In this document: piece after piece, positions 37,117 through 46,220 of the stretch | Layout of the letters: each line of letters begins with the position of its first letter | How positions within the stretch are numbered: position 1 is the first letter of the stretch | DNA from: Symbiodinium natans | Lineage: Eukaryota; Sar; Dinophyceae; Suessiales; Symbiodiniaceae | Direction: 5' to 3' | Length of the DNA stretch: 64,000 nt | Assembly: GCA_905221605.1 (NCBI GenBank) | Contig: CAJNDS010002791.1 | Coordinates: 62,001 to 126,000 of the forward strand | Notes under the pieces: model-generated | Seen by the model: only the letters and a program-made list of their open reading frames with translations | Told to the model about the DNA's origin: nothing | The model's database searches: none | Position numbers and translations under genes: made by a program

Positions 37117-37206
37117 GGCTTCTGAGGACTTCGTGGTTCAAGTCAGCAGGACCACATGGCCACAAAGTCCTTTCCCTGATCCCCCAACAACTCCACGAGG
37201 CTCTTG
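37117..37206 (+). CDS. Exon: ASEDFVVQVSRTTWPQSP...
   Basis: Reads ASEDFVVQVSRTTWPQSPFP then DPPTTPRGS. It follows (TA)n and ATACAG. Confidence 0.65.
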
Positions 37207-37233
37207 AGTTATCAGACACTTGAACTCACCAGG

Positions 37234-37430
37234 ACTTATGTGATCTACTGCTCAGATATATTGAGGCGCAAGGAAATCTGATGATCAGACTTGTTGTGCC
37301 GGCATCCGTAGTTTTGGCTTCTGGGTCACCAAGGCCCCTGTCCTACACGGGACATTCGGTGTCCCCGGCCCTCTACCCTTGCTCCTGCTTTGAGGCTTAC
37401 GCGGTAGGCTCCAGAAGTGGGATTGCCTAG
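37234..37430 (+). CDS. Open segment, frame unsure
   Basis: Two + frames: DLCDLLLRYIEAQGNLMIRL... (65 codons) and a shorter TYVIYCSDILRRKEI. No telomere units across 37150-37690, so this part is probably coding or a decayed coding copy. Confidence 0.4.
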
Positions 37431-37474
37431 ATTCCCCAAGCACGCCCTGTACAGAGCAGAAGTACCTTTGGGGG

Positions 37475-37759
37475 CTATGGTCTGCTGTTCTGGGTAGGGA
37501 TGCCGCAGCCTATGTCAGCCGTCGCTGCGACTTCGAATGCAGTGGAGAGGGTTCCCGACACTTGACAGATGTGCCAGAAAAGTCCTCTGACAGCCAGCCG
37601 CCAGACATTGGAGAGGGGCGTGCCCGTCACAGTGGGCATTGCGAGGTCTCGAGCAGCAGGCTTGGCCACCGCATACGCGTACTGAGGATACACCCCGAAA
37701 TTCCGTGGAACCCTAAACCCCAAAGCCGAAGCAGCGCTTCCGATGCAGCGCCGGGTCAT
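37475..37759 (-). CDS. Open minus-strand segment opposite a + strand reading
   Basis: The minus frame is open for 94 codons (GFRVPRNFGVYPQYAYAV then AKPAARDLAMPTVTGTP...) with GC-rich third positions. The + frame reads GMPQPMSAVAATSNAVERVP, then an in-frame TGA, then MCQKSPLTASRQTLERG. The coding strand is undecided. Confidence 0.3.
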   Translation of the reverse strand: MTRRCIGSAASALGFRVPRNFGVYPQYAYAVAKPAARDLAMPTVTGTPLSNVWRLAVRGLFWHICQVSGTLSTAFEVAATADIGCGIPTQNSRP

Positions 37760-37867
37760 CTCCCTTTTAGGGCTTAGGGTTTTAGGGTTTTGGGTTATCG
37801 GGTTTAGGGTTTAGGGTTAGAGGGCTTAGGTTTTAGGGCTTAGGGAGTGCTGCACAAAAGGTCTCAG

Positions 37868-37923
37868 CAATCAACACATGTGGATGTCGACAACATGTCC
37901 CCGCCTCAAGCCTATCGGTTCAG
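37868..37923 (+). CDS. Exon-like: QSTHVDVDNMSPPQAYRF
   Basis: Acceptor AGGTCTCAG; followed by TTTAGGG variants. Confidence 0.5.
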
Positions 37924-38030
37924 GGTTTAGGGTTTAGGATTTTAGGGTTTAAGAGTTTAGGGTTCAGGAGTTTAGGGTTTAGGGTTTAGGGTTTAGGGTT
38001 TAGGGTTTAGGGTTTAGGGTTTAGGGCAGC

Positions 38031-38131
38031 AAGCAGTCGACTCGCGAGTGGACCAAGGCGTCGCGGCATCGGCTCGCGGCTTCTGCGCGCCGTGCGCCTT
38101 GGCAGCTGAGCAGTGCCGCTGAGCCGTGGGG
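38031..38131 (+). CDS. Exon: SKQSTREWTKASRHRLAA...
   Basis: Reads SKQSTREWTKASRHRLAASA then RRAPWQLSSAAEPWG. All three + frames are largely open because of high GC; this one is open throughout. Confidence 0.5.
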
Positions 38132-38261
38132 TAGGGTTTAGGGTTTAGGGTTTAGGGTTTAGGGTTTAGGGTTTAGGGTTTAGGGTTTTCGGTATTGGGT
38201 TTAGGGTTTAGGGTTTTGGGTTTTGGGTTTTGGGTTTTGGGTTTTGGGTTTAGGGTTGCAG

Positions 38262-38357
38262 CTATGCGGGTTGAGGGCTTAGTTTCCAGTAGTTTTTTGT
38301 CCAGACTATACGCCGAAGTCTACTGTAGCTGTAGCCACTGCAGATCGCTGTGGCGAC
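38262..38357 (+). CDS. Exon: MRVEGLVSSSFLSRLYAE...
   Basis: Reads MRVEGLVSSSFLSRLYAEVY then CSCSHCRSLWR. It abuts a family B element. Confidence 0.6.
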
Positions 38358-38360
38358 GTT

Positions 38361-38504
38361 TACTTGGAGGCTCGTGAAACCTATCAACCAATGATTACTG
38401 TACATATAACTATACGTATAACCATATCAGGGCACTTAAGGAGCTTATAAGTGGGTTATACGTACAGTTATAATTTGTGAATGGGTACTATGAACCTCCA
38501 AGTA
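38361..38504. mobile_element. Family B element
   Basis: TACTTGGAGGCTCGTG...GTACTATGAACCTCCAAGTA with the standard core. Confidence 0.85.
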
Positions 38505-38532
38505 AGCCACAAACCCTGTAGAAGAACCTAAA

Positions 38533-38588
38533 GCCCTGCACGCCGAACATCTGCAAGCCCTACTATGCCTAAAAGCCCGATACGCTCG
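38533..38588 (+). CDS. Exon: LHAEHLQALLCLKARYAR
   Basis: Acceptor AACCTAAAG and strong donor GTAAGCC. Confidence 0.65.
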
Positions 38589-38777
38589 GTAAGCCCCACT
38601 TTCCTGCAAAACCTATAGATACACCCCTAAATCATAACCCCCTTAAACCCTTAAGCAGCCTGTGAATCCTATAAACTGTTAACGTAGCATCTATATACCT
38701 CGCATTCCCTAAACCCTAAACCCTAAACCCTAAACCCTAAACCCTAAACCCTAAACCCTAAACCCTAAACCTCCCAG

Positions 38778-38853
38778 ACCAACACTAAAAGGATGGCGGA
38801 CGCGGGGCAGCGCGGCATCAGCAAGCTGAGCTTGCACGTCCATGTGAGGCCCG
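38778..38853 (+). CDS. Exon: TNTKRMADAGQRGISKLS...
   Basis: Reads TNTKRMADAGQRGISKLSLH then VHVRP, acceptor CTCCCAG, after eight CCCTAAA units. Confidence 0.75.
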
Positions 38854-38947
38854 GGGGAGGGATTTGGGGACTTAGGGGGTTTAGGGTTTAGGGTTTAGGG
38901 TTTAGGGCCTAGGGTTTAGGGTTTAGGGTTTAGGGTTTGGACCTACC

Positions 38948-39117
38948 ACTTGGAGGTTCATGGTACTCATTAACCACTTATAACTGTTCTTATGACCCAG
39001 TTATAAGCCCCTTAAGTGTCTGAAATACAGTTCTGAGTACAGCTCCTAAACCCTAAACCCTAAACCCCTTTAAGTACAGTTACAATTGGATAATAAGTAC
39101 CATGAACCTCCAAGTAG
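38948..39117. mobile_element. Family B element with telomere insert
   Basis: Inverted ends ACTTGGAGGTTCATGG/CCATGAACCTCCAAGT; three CCCTAAA units replace part of the core at 39044-39066. Confidence 0.85.
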
Positions 39118-39485
39118 GTACTTAGGTTCAGGGTTTTAGGGTTTTAGGGTTCTAAAGTTCGATGGTTTAAGTGATTTAGCTTTTAGGATTTTAGAGGTCT
39201 AGGTTTTCAAGGATTTAGGTTTCAGGGTTTCCGGGTTTTAGGGTTCAGTTGTTTTGGGGTTTTGGGGTTATAGGCTTTTAGGGTTTAACGTTTGGGGGTT
39301 CGGGGTTTGTTCAGGGTTTTCGGGTGTTAGGGCTGCTGGGCTTCAGGGCCGTACTCATAGGGCTCCCCTTCATAAGCCCTAAACCCTAAACCCTCAACCC
39401 CCGTGCGCAAAGTGGTGCCTAAACCTTAAACCCTAAACCGTAAACCCTAGACCCTAAACTAAACCCGAACCCAAGGTACAGGCAG
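39118..39485. repeat. Decayed telomere variants
   Basis: TTTTAGGG variants then CCCTAAA variants; a possible micro-segment GRTHRAPLHKP at 39350-39378. No firm exon. Confidence 0.6.
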
Positions 39486-39573
39486 AGCAATGAAGGGCCC
39501 TCGAAGTCGGGTTCTCAACGTTATGGGTTCTGGTTGTTATTTTTGAAGTTTATTATTTGTTATGGTAGGGAAG
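39486..39573 (+). CDS. Exon: SNEGPSKSGSQRYGFWLL...
   Basis: Reads SNEGPSKSGSQRYGFWLLFL then KFIICYGRE (hydrophobic), ending at donor GTTTAGGG. Confidence 0.6.
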
Positions 39574-39677
39574 GTTTAGGGTTTAGGGTTTAGGGTTTAG
39601 GGTTTAGGGTTTAGGGTTTAGGGGGGTCCGGGTTTAGTGTGTTGGGGCTTTAGGGCTGGTGTTGGGTTAGGAGCCAG

Positions 39678-39860
39678 GTCTCTCATCTCTTGCCACCTAA
39701 GCATGGTTCTGACCGCCCCGCCCTGCATCAGTGCCGAATCCCCATGATTTCTATAACCCTACACCCTCAAACATCGGAAGCCACAAGCCTACATCCATCA
39801 ACACTTCCAGAGAGCTTTTCCCGCGGACTCAAAGGCAGTTCCGAGCTGTCGGGGTTGTAG
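39678..39860 (+). CDS. Exon: VSHLLPPKHGSDRPALHQ...
   Basis: 60 codons to TAG: VSHLLPPKHGSDRPALHQCR then IPMISITLHPQTSEATS, LHPSTLPESFSRGLKGSS. The middle (ATAACCCTACACCCTC) looks like decayed telomere sequence read as protein. Confidence 0.55.
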   Translation, partial: VSHLLPPKHGSDRPALHQCRIPMISITLHPQTSEATSLHPSTLPESFSRGLKGSSELSGL

Positions 39861-40121
39861 GATGCTACCCGAAAATAGGTGCTACATAGGAGCCTTAGGT
39901 AGGTCCAGGGCCCCTGGTGGGCCCTTACCCTTGTCTGGACTACGAAACTCTAAACAGGAAGCCCTAAACCCTAGTTGAGGGTTTAGGGTTTGGGGTTCAG
40001 GGTTTAGGGTTCAGGGTTTAGGGTTTAGGGATTAGGGATTAGGGATTAGGCTCCTGAACCCTAAACCCTAAACAGGGCACTAGGGATAGGGTCTCGGGGA
40101 CTGTGGCAAGCCAGGAATGAG

Positions 40122-40187
40122 GCAGCCATTGCGCTTTACAGCTCGCTCGACTTCAGGCGCGGTCCATTGTTGAGGCTATGGCCCCAT
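40122..40187 (+). CDS. Exon: AAIALYSSLDFRRGPLLR...
   Basis: Reads AAIALYSSLDFRRGPLLRLW then PH, acceptor GGAATGAG. Confidence 0.7.
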
Positions 40188-40267
40188 GGGGTTTAGGGTT
40201 TAGGGTTTAGGTTTTAGGGTTCAGGGTTTAGGGTTTAGGGTTTAGGGTTTAGGGTTTACATAGGGTT

Positions 40268-40357
40268 GGGATGTTCCCCCTTATACGAACAGTCCTCAAT
40301 AAGGATTATAGTGATTATAGTACCCCCTCTTTTAATTCCCATTAAGGAACATCCCAA
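40268..40357. mobile_element. Family D element
   Basis: GGGATGTTCCCCCTTATACG...TTAAGGAACATCCCA. A family G element follows directly. Confidence 0.75.
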
Positions 40358-40490
40358 CATATGGGGGGATTTTCCAGAATTAGGGGTACCTTATTGGGGT
40401 CCTTATAATAAGCGGACCCTCCTGTTTGGGGGTCTATATTAGGGTCCTTTATTGGCGTACACTCCCATATGGTCACCTCTCTGCACTGTG
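40358..40490. mobile_element. Family G element
   Basis: GGGGGATTTTCCAGAATTAG...ATTGGGGTCC...CTCCCATATGG. Related copies: 49598, 51005, 54630, 59995. Confidence 0.65.
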
Positions 40491-40633
40491 GTCCCATTTA
40501 GGGTCACGGTCATAGGGTGGCCGCTAATGTATAAGGTACTACAAAAACGGACGATCATTCTCAAGGGTCCATGTACGAAATCTAGTAGACCCTTGGCCCA
40601 ACGATAGGGTGACTGGCCAGAGTTTGGCGTCAA
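40439..40633 (-). CDS. Open segment, strand unsure
   Basis: The minus frame (64 codons, RFCSTLYISGHPMTVTLNG) and the + frame (VTVIGWPLMYKVLQKRTIIL, 40503-40604) are both open. Part of the minus frame overlaps a family G element. Low support for either. Confidence 0.25.
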   Translation of the reverse strand: MTPNSGQSPYRWAKGLLDFVHGPLRMIVRFCSTLYISGHPMTVTLNGTTVQRGDHMGVYANKGP

Positions 40634-40699
40634 ACAAGCTCTTGGGCTTCTGGGGTCTAGGGTTTACGGCTTTAGGGAGGGTTTGGGGTCGAGCAGTCA

Positions 40700-40954
40700 T
40701 GAGCGACCGTATAGCCCAGAACCCCAGTGCCCTTCAGCAAGTGCTGGGTGTTTAGGGCACGTCAGCTGGCTGCATGGTCACGGCACAGACTCACCAGGGG
40801 AAATCCATCTTGAACGAGGCAGCTACGGTTTCAGCATTTGCCGGAGGCGGTTCTGCAAGACCACGTTTCGGCGGAGGTGTCCATGCTGCGGCCTTCTGCC
40901 CATGCCGAGTACATACTGCGGAACCTCATCGCCCTTTTTTGGCGTGCACATTAA
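40700..40954 (+). CDS. Coding segments with a frame change
   Basis: MSDRIAQNPSALQQVLG (40700-40752), then VTAQTHQGKSILNEAAT (from 40776), then in another frame HLPEAVLQDHVSAEVSMLRP and SAHAEYILRNLIALFWRAH to TAA (40835-40954). It is either two or three exons with tiny introns (acceptor CGGTTTCAG at 40834) or a frameshifted copy. Confidence 0.45.
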
Positions 40955-41085
40955 ATTAATGTGGCGACATCTCTAAAAATATTGAAACAGGAGAACAGGG
41001 CCTTAGGGCTTTAGGGTTTAGGGTTTACAGAGTTTAGGGTTTATAGATAGGGTTTAGGGCCCTAGTGTGTGGATGTGCTGTAAAG

Positions 41086-41148
41086 GACTGTCATCACGAA
41101 GCCGAACTACTACCACCGGAGCGTGGCGGACTCAGCACTGGGATGCCC
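41086..41148 (+). CDS. Exon-like: TVITKPNYYHRSVADSAL
   Basis: After GTAAAG; strong third-base bias up to about 41140. Confidence 0.5.
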
Positions 41149-41623
41149 ATTAGTACTTGCACCCAGCATCCATCCGAATTGAACCTTTTTTGGCGAACTC
41201 TCTCTCTACATATATATATATATATATAGAAGGTGAGCCTTTTTTGGGCTAGAGTATTCAGATAGTATTAGAGGGCTGTCAATTCAGTAGAATATTAAGG
41301 GCCTGTCAATAACAATAGAAATATGGTTCGCTTCGCTTCCTTCATGATGATAAAATGACTACTGAAAGCGTGAACAGAGTGAACGCATGAGCAAAACTGA
41401 CAGACGGGATGGATTCTAGGTAAGGGTTCTGAAGTAATCATGGGCCCTTGGGTTTTTTTTGGGTATAGAGGGGTATATACAGGTTCCCCATTCAAGGGCC
41501 CACATGAAGGGACCATGCACACCCGAGGCCCCTAAACCCTAAAACCTAAACCCTAAACCCTAAACCCTGAACTCCAACACAGCGTAAAAGCAAGCTCTTT
41601 GCGCTTGAATTTTGGGCCTTAAG
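41149..41623. other. Intron-like: TA run, family H element
   Basis: (TA)n at 41212-41228; family H at 41420-41522 (GTTCTGAAGTAATCATGGGC...GGGCCCACATGAAGGGACCA); CCCTAAA variants follow. Confidence 0.6.
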
Positions 41624-41683
41624 GTGTTTCCCCCACCTGCGACGACCCCCAGCTCCATGTGCTGGGAGGGCCCTAAAAAGTTT
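41624..41683 (+). CDS. Exon: VFPPPATTPSSMCWEGPKKF
   Basis: Acceptor GGCCTTAAG. Confidence 0.6.
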
Positions 41684-41905
41684 AGTGTTTAGGCTTTGGG
41701 TTTAGGGTCTAGGGCTTCCGGCGTCTAGGGCTCAAAAGTTTAAAAGTTTGACCATGAGCGTTTTTTATGCCGCATGTCCTAGCGCCCATTCACCCTACAG
41801 AACTTCAAAAGCCCCCAGGCCCGAAACCCTAAGAGCAACATCAAACCCAAAGTCCCAAAGAAATCCTCAAAGCCACGAACCCCAAACCGCTACACTGAGG
41901 CCAAG

Positions 41906-41952
41906 AACCTGGAGGCAGGTCTGTTTGCTTGGTGTGTCTCCTGGTGTTCTGG
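41906..41952 (+). CDS. Exon: NLEAGLFAWCVSWCS
   Basis: Acceptor GAGGCCAAG; ends near GTTTAGGG. Another frame running through 41748-41960 is Pro/Arg-rich and includes decayed repeats. Confidence 0.55.
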
Positions 41953-42064
41953 GTTTAGGGTTGAGGGTTCAGGGTTTAGGGTTCCCTACTACCCCATCTA
42001 TACTACCTCGGGGGGTAGTATATATATATATATATATAGACGGGGGTCTTAGGGGAGCTCAGGA

Positions 42065-42105
42065 GGTGTTTGGCAAAGAGTTGGGGAGATCATGCATGCT
42101 AAGCT
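42065..42105 (+). CDS. Exon: EVFGKELGRSCMLS
   Basis: Acceptor GAGCTCAG, TAA after; (TA)n at 42020-42038. Confidence 0.5.
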
Positions 42106-42127
42106 AAACCCTCAAGCATCAACCCCT

Positions 42128-42220
42128 ACTTGGAGGTTCACGGCACGCATTAACCAATTATAACTGTCCTTCTAACCCACTTAAAAGCCCCTTAAGTGTC
42201 CCAATACAGTTATAAGTACA
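42128..42220. mobile_element. Family B element, right end lost
   Basis: TACTTGGAGGTTCACGGCAC...AGTGTCCCAATACAGTTATAAG, then decayed CCCTAAA where the right arm should be. Confidence 0.75.
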
Positions 42221-42291
42221 GCCTGAAACCCTGAACTCCGAACACCCTAAACCTTAAAACCCTTAAACCCTAAGCGCCTGCCGAATTGTCT

Positions 42292-42347
42292 AGGAGGAAG
42301 AAGTCGTCAGCAAACAGGTCGGAATTTCGCTAGACTCCTCAACGCTG
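42292..42347 (+). CDS. Exon: EEEVVSKQVGISLDSSTL
   Basis: Acceptor TTGTCTAG; TAG after. Confidence 0.65.
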
Positions 42348-42399
42348 TAGACCCCCCAAAACCACCTGAACGACTCAAACCCCCGAGCCCTAAACGCAG

Positions 42400-42461
42400 G
42401 CTGCCGCGCCGAAGGTACTCTACCTGGAACACCCCAATTTCCAACAATTTCCCAAACCCGA
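42400..42461 (+). CDS. Exon: AAAPKVLYLEHPNFQQFP...
   Basis: Reads AAAPKVLYLEHPNFQQFPKP, acceptor CTAAACGCAG, running into decayed CCCTAAA. Confidence 0.6.
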
Positions 42462-42603
42462 AAGGCCCAAACCCCATCTAAGCCCTAAACCCTAATAAGC
42501 CCGAAAACCCCTAAACCCCAACGCCCCAAAACTCCAAAACCCATGCCTCAACCCTGTTTAGGGTTTAGGGTTTAGGGTTTAGGGGTTAGGGTTTGGGGTT
42601 TAG

Positions 42604-42679
42604 GGCTTCCCATCACCGGGTGCCGTCGCAGGCGCCCTTCGATGCGCACTTCATGGTCTGCGCGCTCGAAGGCGGCCCT
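42604..42679 (+). CDS. Exon: SHHRVPSQAPFDAHFMVC...
   Basis: Reads ASHHRVPSQAPFDAHFMVCA then LEGGP with almost all G/C third positions, directly after TTTAG. Confidence 0.8.
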
Positions 42680-42809
42680 TAAACCCTAAACCCGAAAAAG
42701 GTTGGGGTTTAGGGTTCAGGGTTTAGGGCTAAAGCCCTGAACCCCAAGATTGGTCTTGGGTTTGGGGGTTTGGAGATTTTTTTGTTTATGTTGGATTAGG
42801 GGGGGGGGG

Positions 42810-42859
42810 TTCGGTTGGGACATCTCGGCTGCAATCCCGAAGGATATGTTCATCAACAG
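42810..42859 (+). CDS. Exon: FGWDISAAIPKDMFIN
   Basis: After a G run (42799-42809); donor GTTTGGG. Confidence 0.7.
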
Positions 42860-42948
42860 GTTTGGGCTTTGGTTCAGGGTTTTGGTTTTTTGTGTTTAGG
42901 ATTGGTGTTCAGGGTTTAGGGTGTAGGAATTTACGGCTTGGGGTTTAG

Positions 42949-43049
42949 GCCTGCGGGATTATCATGGAAGCGAGACGCTTTCTCAATATGGTGCGTAACC
43001 TCGTGCAAGCTTTTACCAGCAGCCCTGGGGAGAAACGTGGCCCCTACAC
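42949..43049 (+). CDS. Exon: ACGIIMEARRFLNMVRNL...
   Basis: Reads ACGIIMEARRFLNMVRNLVQ then AFTSSPGEKRGPYT; acceptor GGTTTAG, a telomere-type AG. Confidence 0.85.
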
Positions 43050-43085
43050 CCTGTACCCTAAACCCTACATCCTAAACCTTATATA

Positions 43086-43129
43086 CCCTAAACCCGAAAC
43101 CCGATTCCCGAAACCCTAAACCCTAAACC

Positions 43130-43175
<46 letters not shown>

Positions 43176-43199
43176 ACCTTCAACCCTGCCCTAACAAAG
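43086..43199. repeat. CCCTAAA to CCCTCAA tract
   Basis: Three perfect CCCTAAA units then eight CCCTCAA units, the variant pattern changing abruptly at about 43130. Confidence 0.9.
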
Positions 43200-43316
43200 G
43201 CTCTGGCCTTGGCTATGCCCTTGGCCGGCCCTTGGTGGACTTCGCGGGCGCCTGAGGTGTTGGGGTTGAGCGTGCCTGGGCGTGGTTTCGAAGCTGCCAC
43301 AGGTTGTTGCCCCTAA
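43200..43316 (+). CDS. Exon: ALALAMPLAGPWWTSRAP...
   Basis: Reads ALALAMPLAGPWWTSRAPEV then LGLSVPGRGFEAATGCCP and TAA. Confidence 0.75.
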   Translation, partial: ALALAMPLAGPWWTSRAPEVLGLSVPGRGFEAATGCCP

Positions 43317-43527
43317 GCCCTCTGGTTCCTGATTTTCCCCAGAGTATCCCCAGGGAGTCCCTGGAGCTGTTCCTACTTCAAAGCCTCATCCCAACAGGGT
43401 CCCTCGAGAGCCCAGAGTACCCAAGCCCAAGCAATTCTCAGAGGAACCCCGAAGCCCTGGACCCGAAGCAAGAAGACCTCACAAGTCGCATCCATAGCCC
43501 TCAGTCACCCTACTTGACCTTAAAGGC
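43317..43527 (+). CDS. Open segment: LVPDFPQSIPRESLELFL...
   Basis: About 70 codons, LVPDFPQSIPRESLELFLLQ then SLIPTGSLESPEYPSPS... ; Ser/Pro-rich, overlapping the end of the previous exon in another frame. A family H element follows. Confidence 0.45.
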
Positions 43528-43618
43528 TTCTGATGTATGGGCCCTGAATTTGTGTAGGGTACACAAGGTGTATATAAGGGCCCCCCTTCCAAGGGCCCAT
43601 ATTAAGGGATCGTGTAAC
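43528..43618. mobile_element. Family H element
   Basis: CTTCTGATGTATGGGCCC...GGGCCCATATTAAGGGATCG; relatives at 41420, 45853, 48700, 54432, 61590. Confidence 0.7.
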
Positions 43619-43688
43619 TACCGGTTTACGCAAGCACGAGATTTGAAGCTTCGATTTGGGATGTCGTCCTCTAGGAGTGTAGCGTTTA
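43619..43688 (+). CDS. Exon: YRFTQARDLKLRFGMSSS...
   Basis: Reads YRFTQARDLKLRFGMSSSRS then VAF; starts at the end of the family H element. Confidence 0.55.
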
Positions 43689-43777
43689 GAGTTTGGGGTT
43701 TTGAGTTTAGGGTTTAGGGTTTAGTTAGGGTTTAGGGTTTAGGGTTTAGTTAGGGTTTAAGGGTTTGGGTTTCAGGT

Positions 43778-44029
43778 GGTCACTTCTCTAAATCCGAGTT
43801 CATTTTTATTATTTAGGGAATACCAAAAAGCACCCTCATTTGGAGGACTCACCCTTTGCTTTTTAAACTTTGAAGTTTCGGGTTGGGGGGCTTGGTCTGT
43901 TTATTTAGTTGTTCGCGTCGGGATGTTCCCCCGTATACTAGCGTCCTTAATCGGGATGATAGTACCCCCCCCCCCTACTAACTAGCATCCCTACATTAAG
44001 GACTGTTGGTGTACGGGGGAACATCTCCA
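43778..44029. mobile_element. Family V piece and family D element
   Basis: GGTCACTTCTCTAAATC... (family V; also 30011 and 52842) then family D at 43919-44029 (GGGATGTTCCCCCGTATACTA...TGGTGTACGGGGGAACATCTC). Confidence 0.65.
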
Positions 44030-44030
44030 G

Positions 44031-44144
44031 GCTTGGTTTTTGTGTCTGTTGCGGCTTGAGGTCAAGAGCATCGTGTGCCCGAACACACCAACTGAGCCTG
44101 AAGTGGAGGTGTCCGGCCAGGCTCCTGTCGTCTGCGCGGCATAG
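44031..44144 (+). CDS. Exon: AWFLCLLRLEVKSIVCPN...
   Basis: Reads AWFLCLLRLEVKSIVCPNTP then TEPEVEVSGQAPVVCAA and TAG; acceptor ATCTCCAG at the end of family D. Confidence 0.8.
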   Translation, partial: AWFLCLLRLEVKSIVCPNTPTEPEVEVSGQAPVVCAA

Positions 44145-44183
44145 CCTCGATGAAACCCAAACCCGAAACCCTAAACCCTAAAT

Positions 44184-44300
44184 CTAGCAAGATTACAGGC
44201 AGTTAGGGTGTTTTTAACGTCAAAAAAAAACCCAAAACCCGAAACCCTAAATGTAGCAAGATTCCAGGCATTTAGGGATTTTGTTAACGTTGAAGAACCC
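44184..44300. repeat. ~65-bp tandem duplication
   Basis: TCTAGCAAGATTACAGGCAG...TTTTTAACGTCAA and TGTAGCAAGATTCCAGGCAT...TTGTTAACGTTGA, separated by decayed CCCTAAA. Confidence 0.75.
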
Positions 44301-44316
44301 CAAACCTGTAAGTAAG

Positions 44317-44402
44317 ATCCACCGATATAAGCCTGAAATCTGGAGCCCCCATAAAAGGGTTGGCGTGGAAGGCGTCGACTGTCACTGGACTTGCCTTATA
44401 AG
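44317..44402 (+). CDS. Exon: IHRYKPEIWSPHKRVGVE...
   Basis: Reads IHRYKPEIWSPHKRVGVEGV then DCHWTCLI; acceptor GTAAGTAAG, donor GTATCC. Confidence 0.75.
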
Positions 44403-44695
44403 GTATCCTATGATTTTTCCGTATGTTTGCAAGGGTGTTCTTAAGAACTAGATCCCAGACCAAGATAATTAACAATCAGGTCCTACACAAAAATATGGTT
44501 TGGCGTCTTAAGTCTTAAGGTAAACCCTAAATCCTTTTGTTCAAAAGTGTTTAGGGTTTCGGGGTGCTTGGTTCATCTCAGCTTTACAGTTCAGGGCTTC
44601 GGGTTGAAGGTCCAGTTTCGGGAACCCTAAACCCCAAACCCCAAACCCTAAACCCTAAACCCTAAACCCTAAATCCTCAACCCTAAGCCGCAAAG

Positions 44696-44733
44696 GTTTC
44701 CCGACCAGACACAGGACCCACGTTCTCACTGTT
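44696..44733 (+). CDS. Exon-like: VSRPDTGPTFSL
   Basis: Between GCAAAG and GTTTAGGG-type sequence. Confidence 0.4.
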
Positions 44734-44797
44734 TAGGGTTTAGGGTTTAGGGTTTAGGGTTTAGGGTTTAGGGTTTAGGGTTCGGTTTAGGGTTTAG

Positions 44798-44881
44798 GGC
44801 CGAAATAGCTGCGAGTGCATGAGCCAGCTTGGCCAGCAAAACAGGCGTTCCAGCTGCACAGTTCACAGTGCTTTTGTGATC
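44798..44881 (+). CDS. Exon: GRNSCECMSQLGQQNRRS...
   Basis: Reads GRNSCECMSQLGQQNRRSSC then TVHSAFVI; acceptor is TTTAG of the telomere tract. Confidence 0.75.
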
Positions 44882-44916
44882 CTTAACCCTAAGCCCTGAA
44901 CCCTAAACCCTACCCC

Positions 44917-44997
44917 TTGTCAATGTTGTTCTCGCAAGTCAGAACTGTTGTGGGTGAAGCCTTAGGGTTGTGGGCTCAAGATGCTTGGGCTTGCTGA
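44917..44997 (+). CDS. Exon: LSMLFSQVRTVVGEALGL...
   Basis: Reads LSMLFSQVRTVVGEALGLWA then QDAWAC and TGA. Confidence 0.6.
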   Translation: MSMLFSQVRTVVGEALGLWAQDAWAC

Positions 44998-45190
44998 TTT
45001 GGGTGGAAGATGTTCGACTGCTAGGTGTTTTGGGTGGTACAGATACCCTAATTCCTAAACCCTAAACCCCAAACCCCAATCAACGTAGGGTAGGTACAAG
45101 AGCCCTTCGCAGGGCCCTGAATTGGGAAGCCCTGTTTCAGGGCCCGTACTTCAGAACCCTTCATAAGATAGGCTAGGGGACCATATCAAG

Positions 45191-45268
45191 GGCTGCAAGA
45201 AGCCTTATCAGCAGCTTGTCACCTACTTGACTCTAGGGCCCCAATTTCTCCACCTTGTATGGTCTTGA
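45191..45268 (+). CDS. Exon: GCKKPYQQLVTYLTLGPQ...
   Basis: Reads GCKKPYQQLVTYLTLGPQFL then HLVWS and TGA. The minus strand 45223-45594 is also open but low in complexity. Confidence 0.65.
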   Translation, partial: GCKKPYQQLVTYLTLGPQFLHLVWS

Positions 45269-46022
45269 AGGAAATGCCCCACCCTGCTTGTAGTCTCAGG
45301 GCCCTGTTTGACTTGTAGTCTCAGGGACCCTTTGAGCTCGAGAGCAAAAGGAACTGAATTCGAAAGAACTGCCTGATTTCTATGTGCCCATTCCTTTTTG
45401 ACCCCCCCTCCAACCAAGCAAAACGTGCAAAAAGAGAACTGCCCCAGTGAAGGCCCTAAAGCCTTGACCCTGATTGCGATGTTTTTTTTTTTTTTTTTGG
45501 GGGGGGGGGGGGGGGGTTTGTAGGCTCTAGGGTTTAGGGTCGCTTCGCCCTGAGTGTCGGGGTGGTCGGCATGACAACCAAGGGGGGGGGGCATTAAAAA
45601 ACATCTTCTTTGTGCTCATGTGTATGTTGTATAGGTTTTGTCTCAGGGGCTTAGGGCCTGCAATTAATCAACAGACATGTTCCACCAATCGAGTCAAATC
45701 CAACAGTAAACTCCAGAAAGTTGGCGCATGGCTCAAGGATAATGAGATCTGGGATTCCCTTTAGTATACCTCTGGGGTATAGGGATAAGGATAGCTTCTT
45801 GGAGTTTACTGTACAGTAACAAGGTCTAAGCCCGACTGGCCCCTTACCTCCTTTAAAAGGGTTCTGAAGTATGGGTCCTTGGGTATAAGGGGTATACAAG
45901 GTGTCCCCTTTTAAGGGCCCATATTCAGGGACCATGTGACTACCTTCAGAAAGTAGACCCTAAACTCTAAACCCTAAACCCTAAACCCTAAGAGTAGCTA
46001 AGGGACATGTATCTACTCCAAG
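45269..46022. other. Intron-like: homopolymers, families J and H
   Basis: T18/G18 junction at 45481-45516, a short segment ALSVGVVGMTTK (45546-45582), family J 45700-45815, family H 45853-45942, CCCTAAA units 45967-45992. Confidence 0.6.
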
Positions 46023-46220
46023 AACAGCCCAGACTTGCTGCTGAGGCTCGAAAGCCAGGTCGAGTTTGACGGCGGCTTGTCGGCCGACATGAAGCTTCGC
46101 CAGGAGCGGCTCAGGGCTTCGGAGCCCGACTACCCCTACTACCCCGACTACCCCTACCACCCCTACTACCCCTACTACCCCTACTACCCCTACTACCCCT
46201 ACTACCCCTACTACCCCTAA
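46023..46220 (+). CDS. Exon with PYY repeat: NSPDLLLRLESQVEFDGG...
   Basis: Reads NSPDLLLRLESQVEFDGGLS then ADMKLRQERLRASEPDYP and about eight PYY units encoded by CCCTACTAC. It meets CCCTAAA directly, where TAA closes the frame. Acceptor CTACTCCAAG. Confidence 0.8.
   Translation, partial: NSPDLLLRLESQVEFDGGLSADMKLRQERLRASEPDYPYYPDYPYHPYYPYYPYYPYYPYYPYYP

Noticed and set aside
45223-45594. Minus-strand ORF of 123 codons
   Set aside because: Includes Pro/Lys homopolymer translation; the + exon at 45191 is more convincing.
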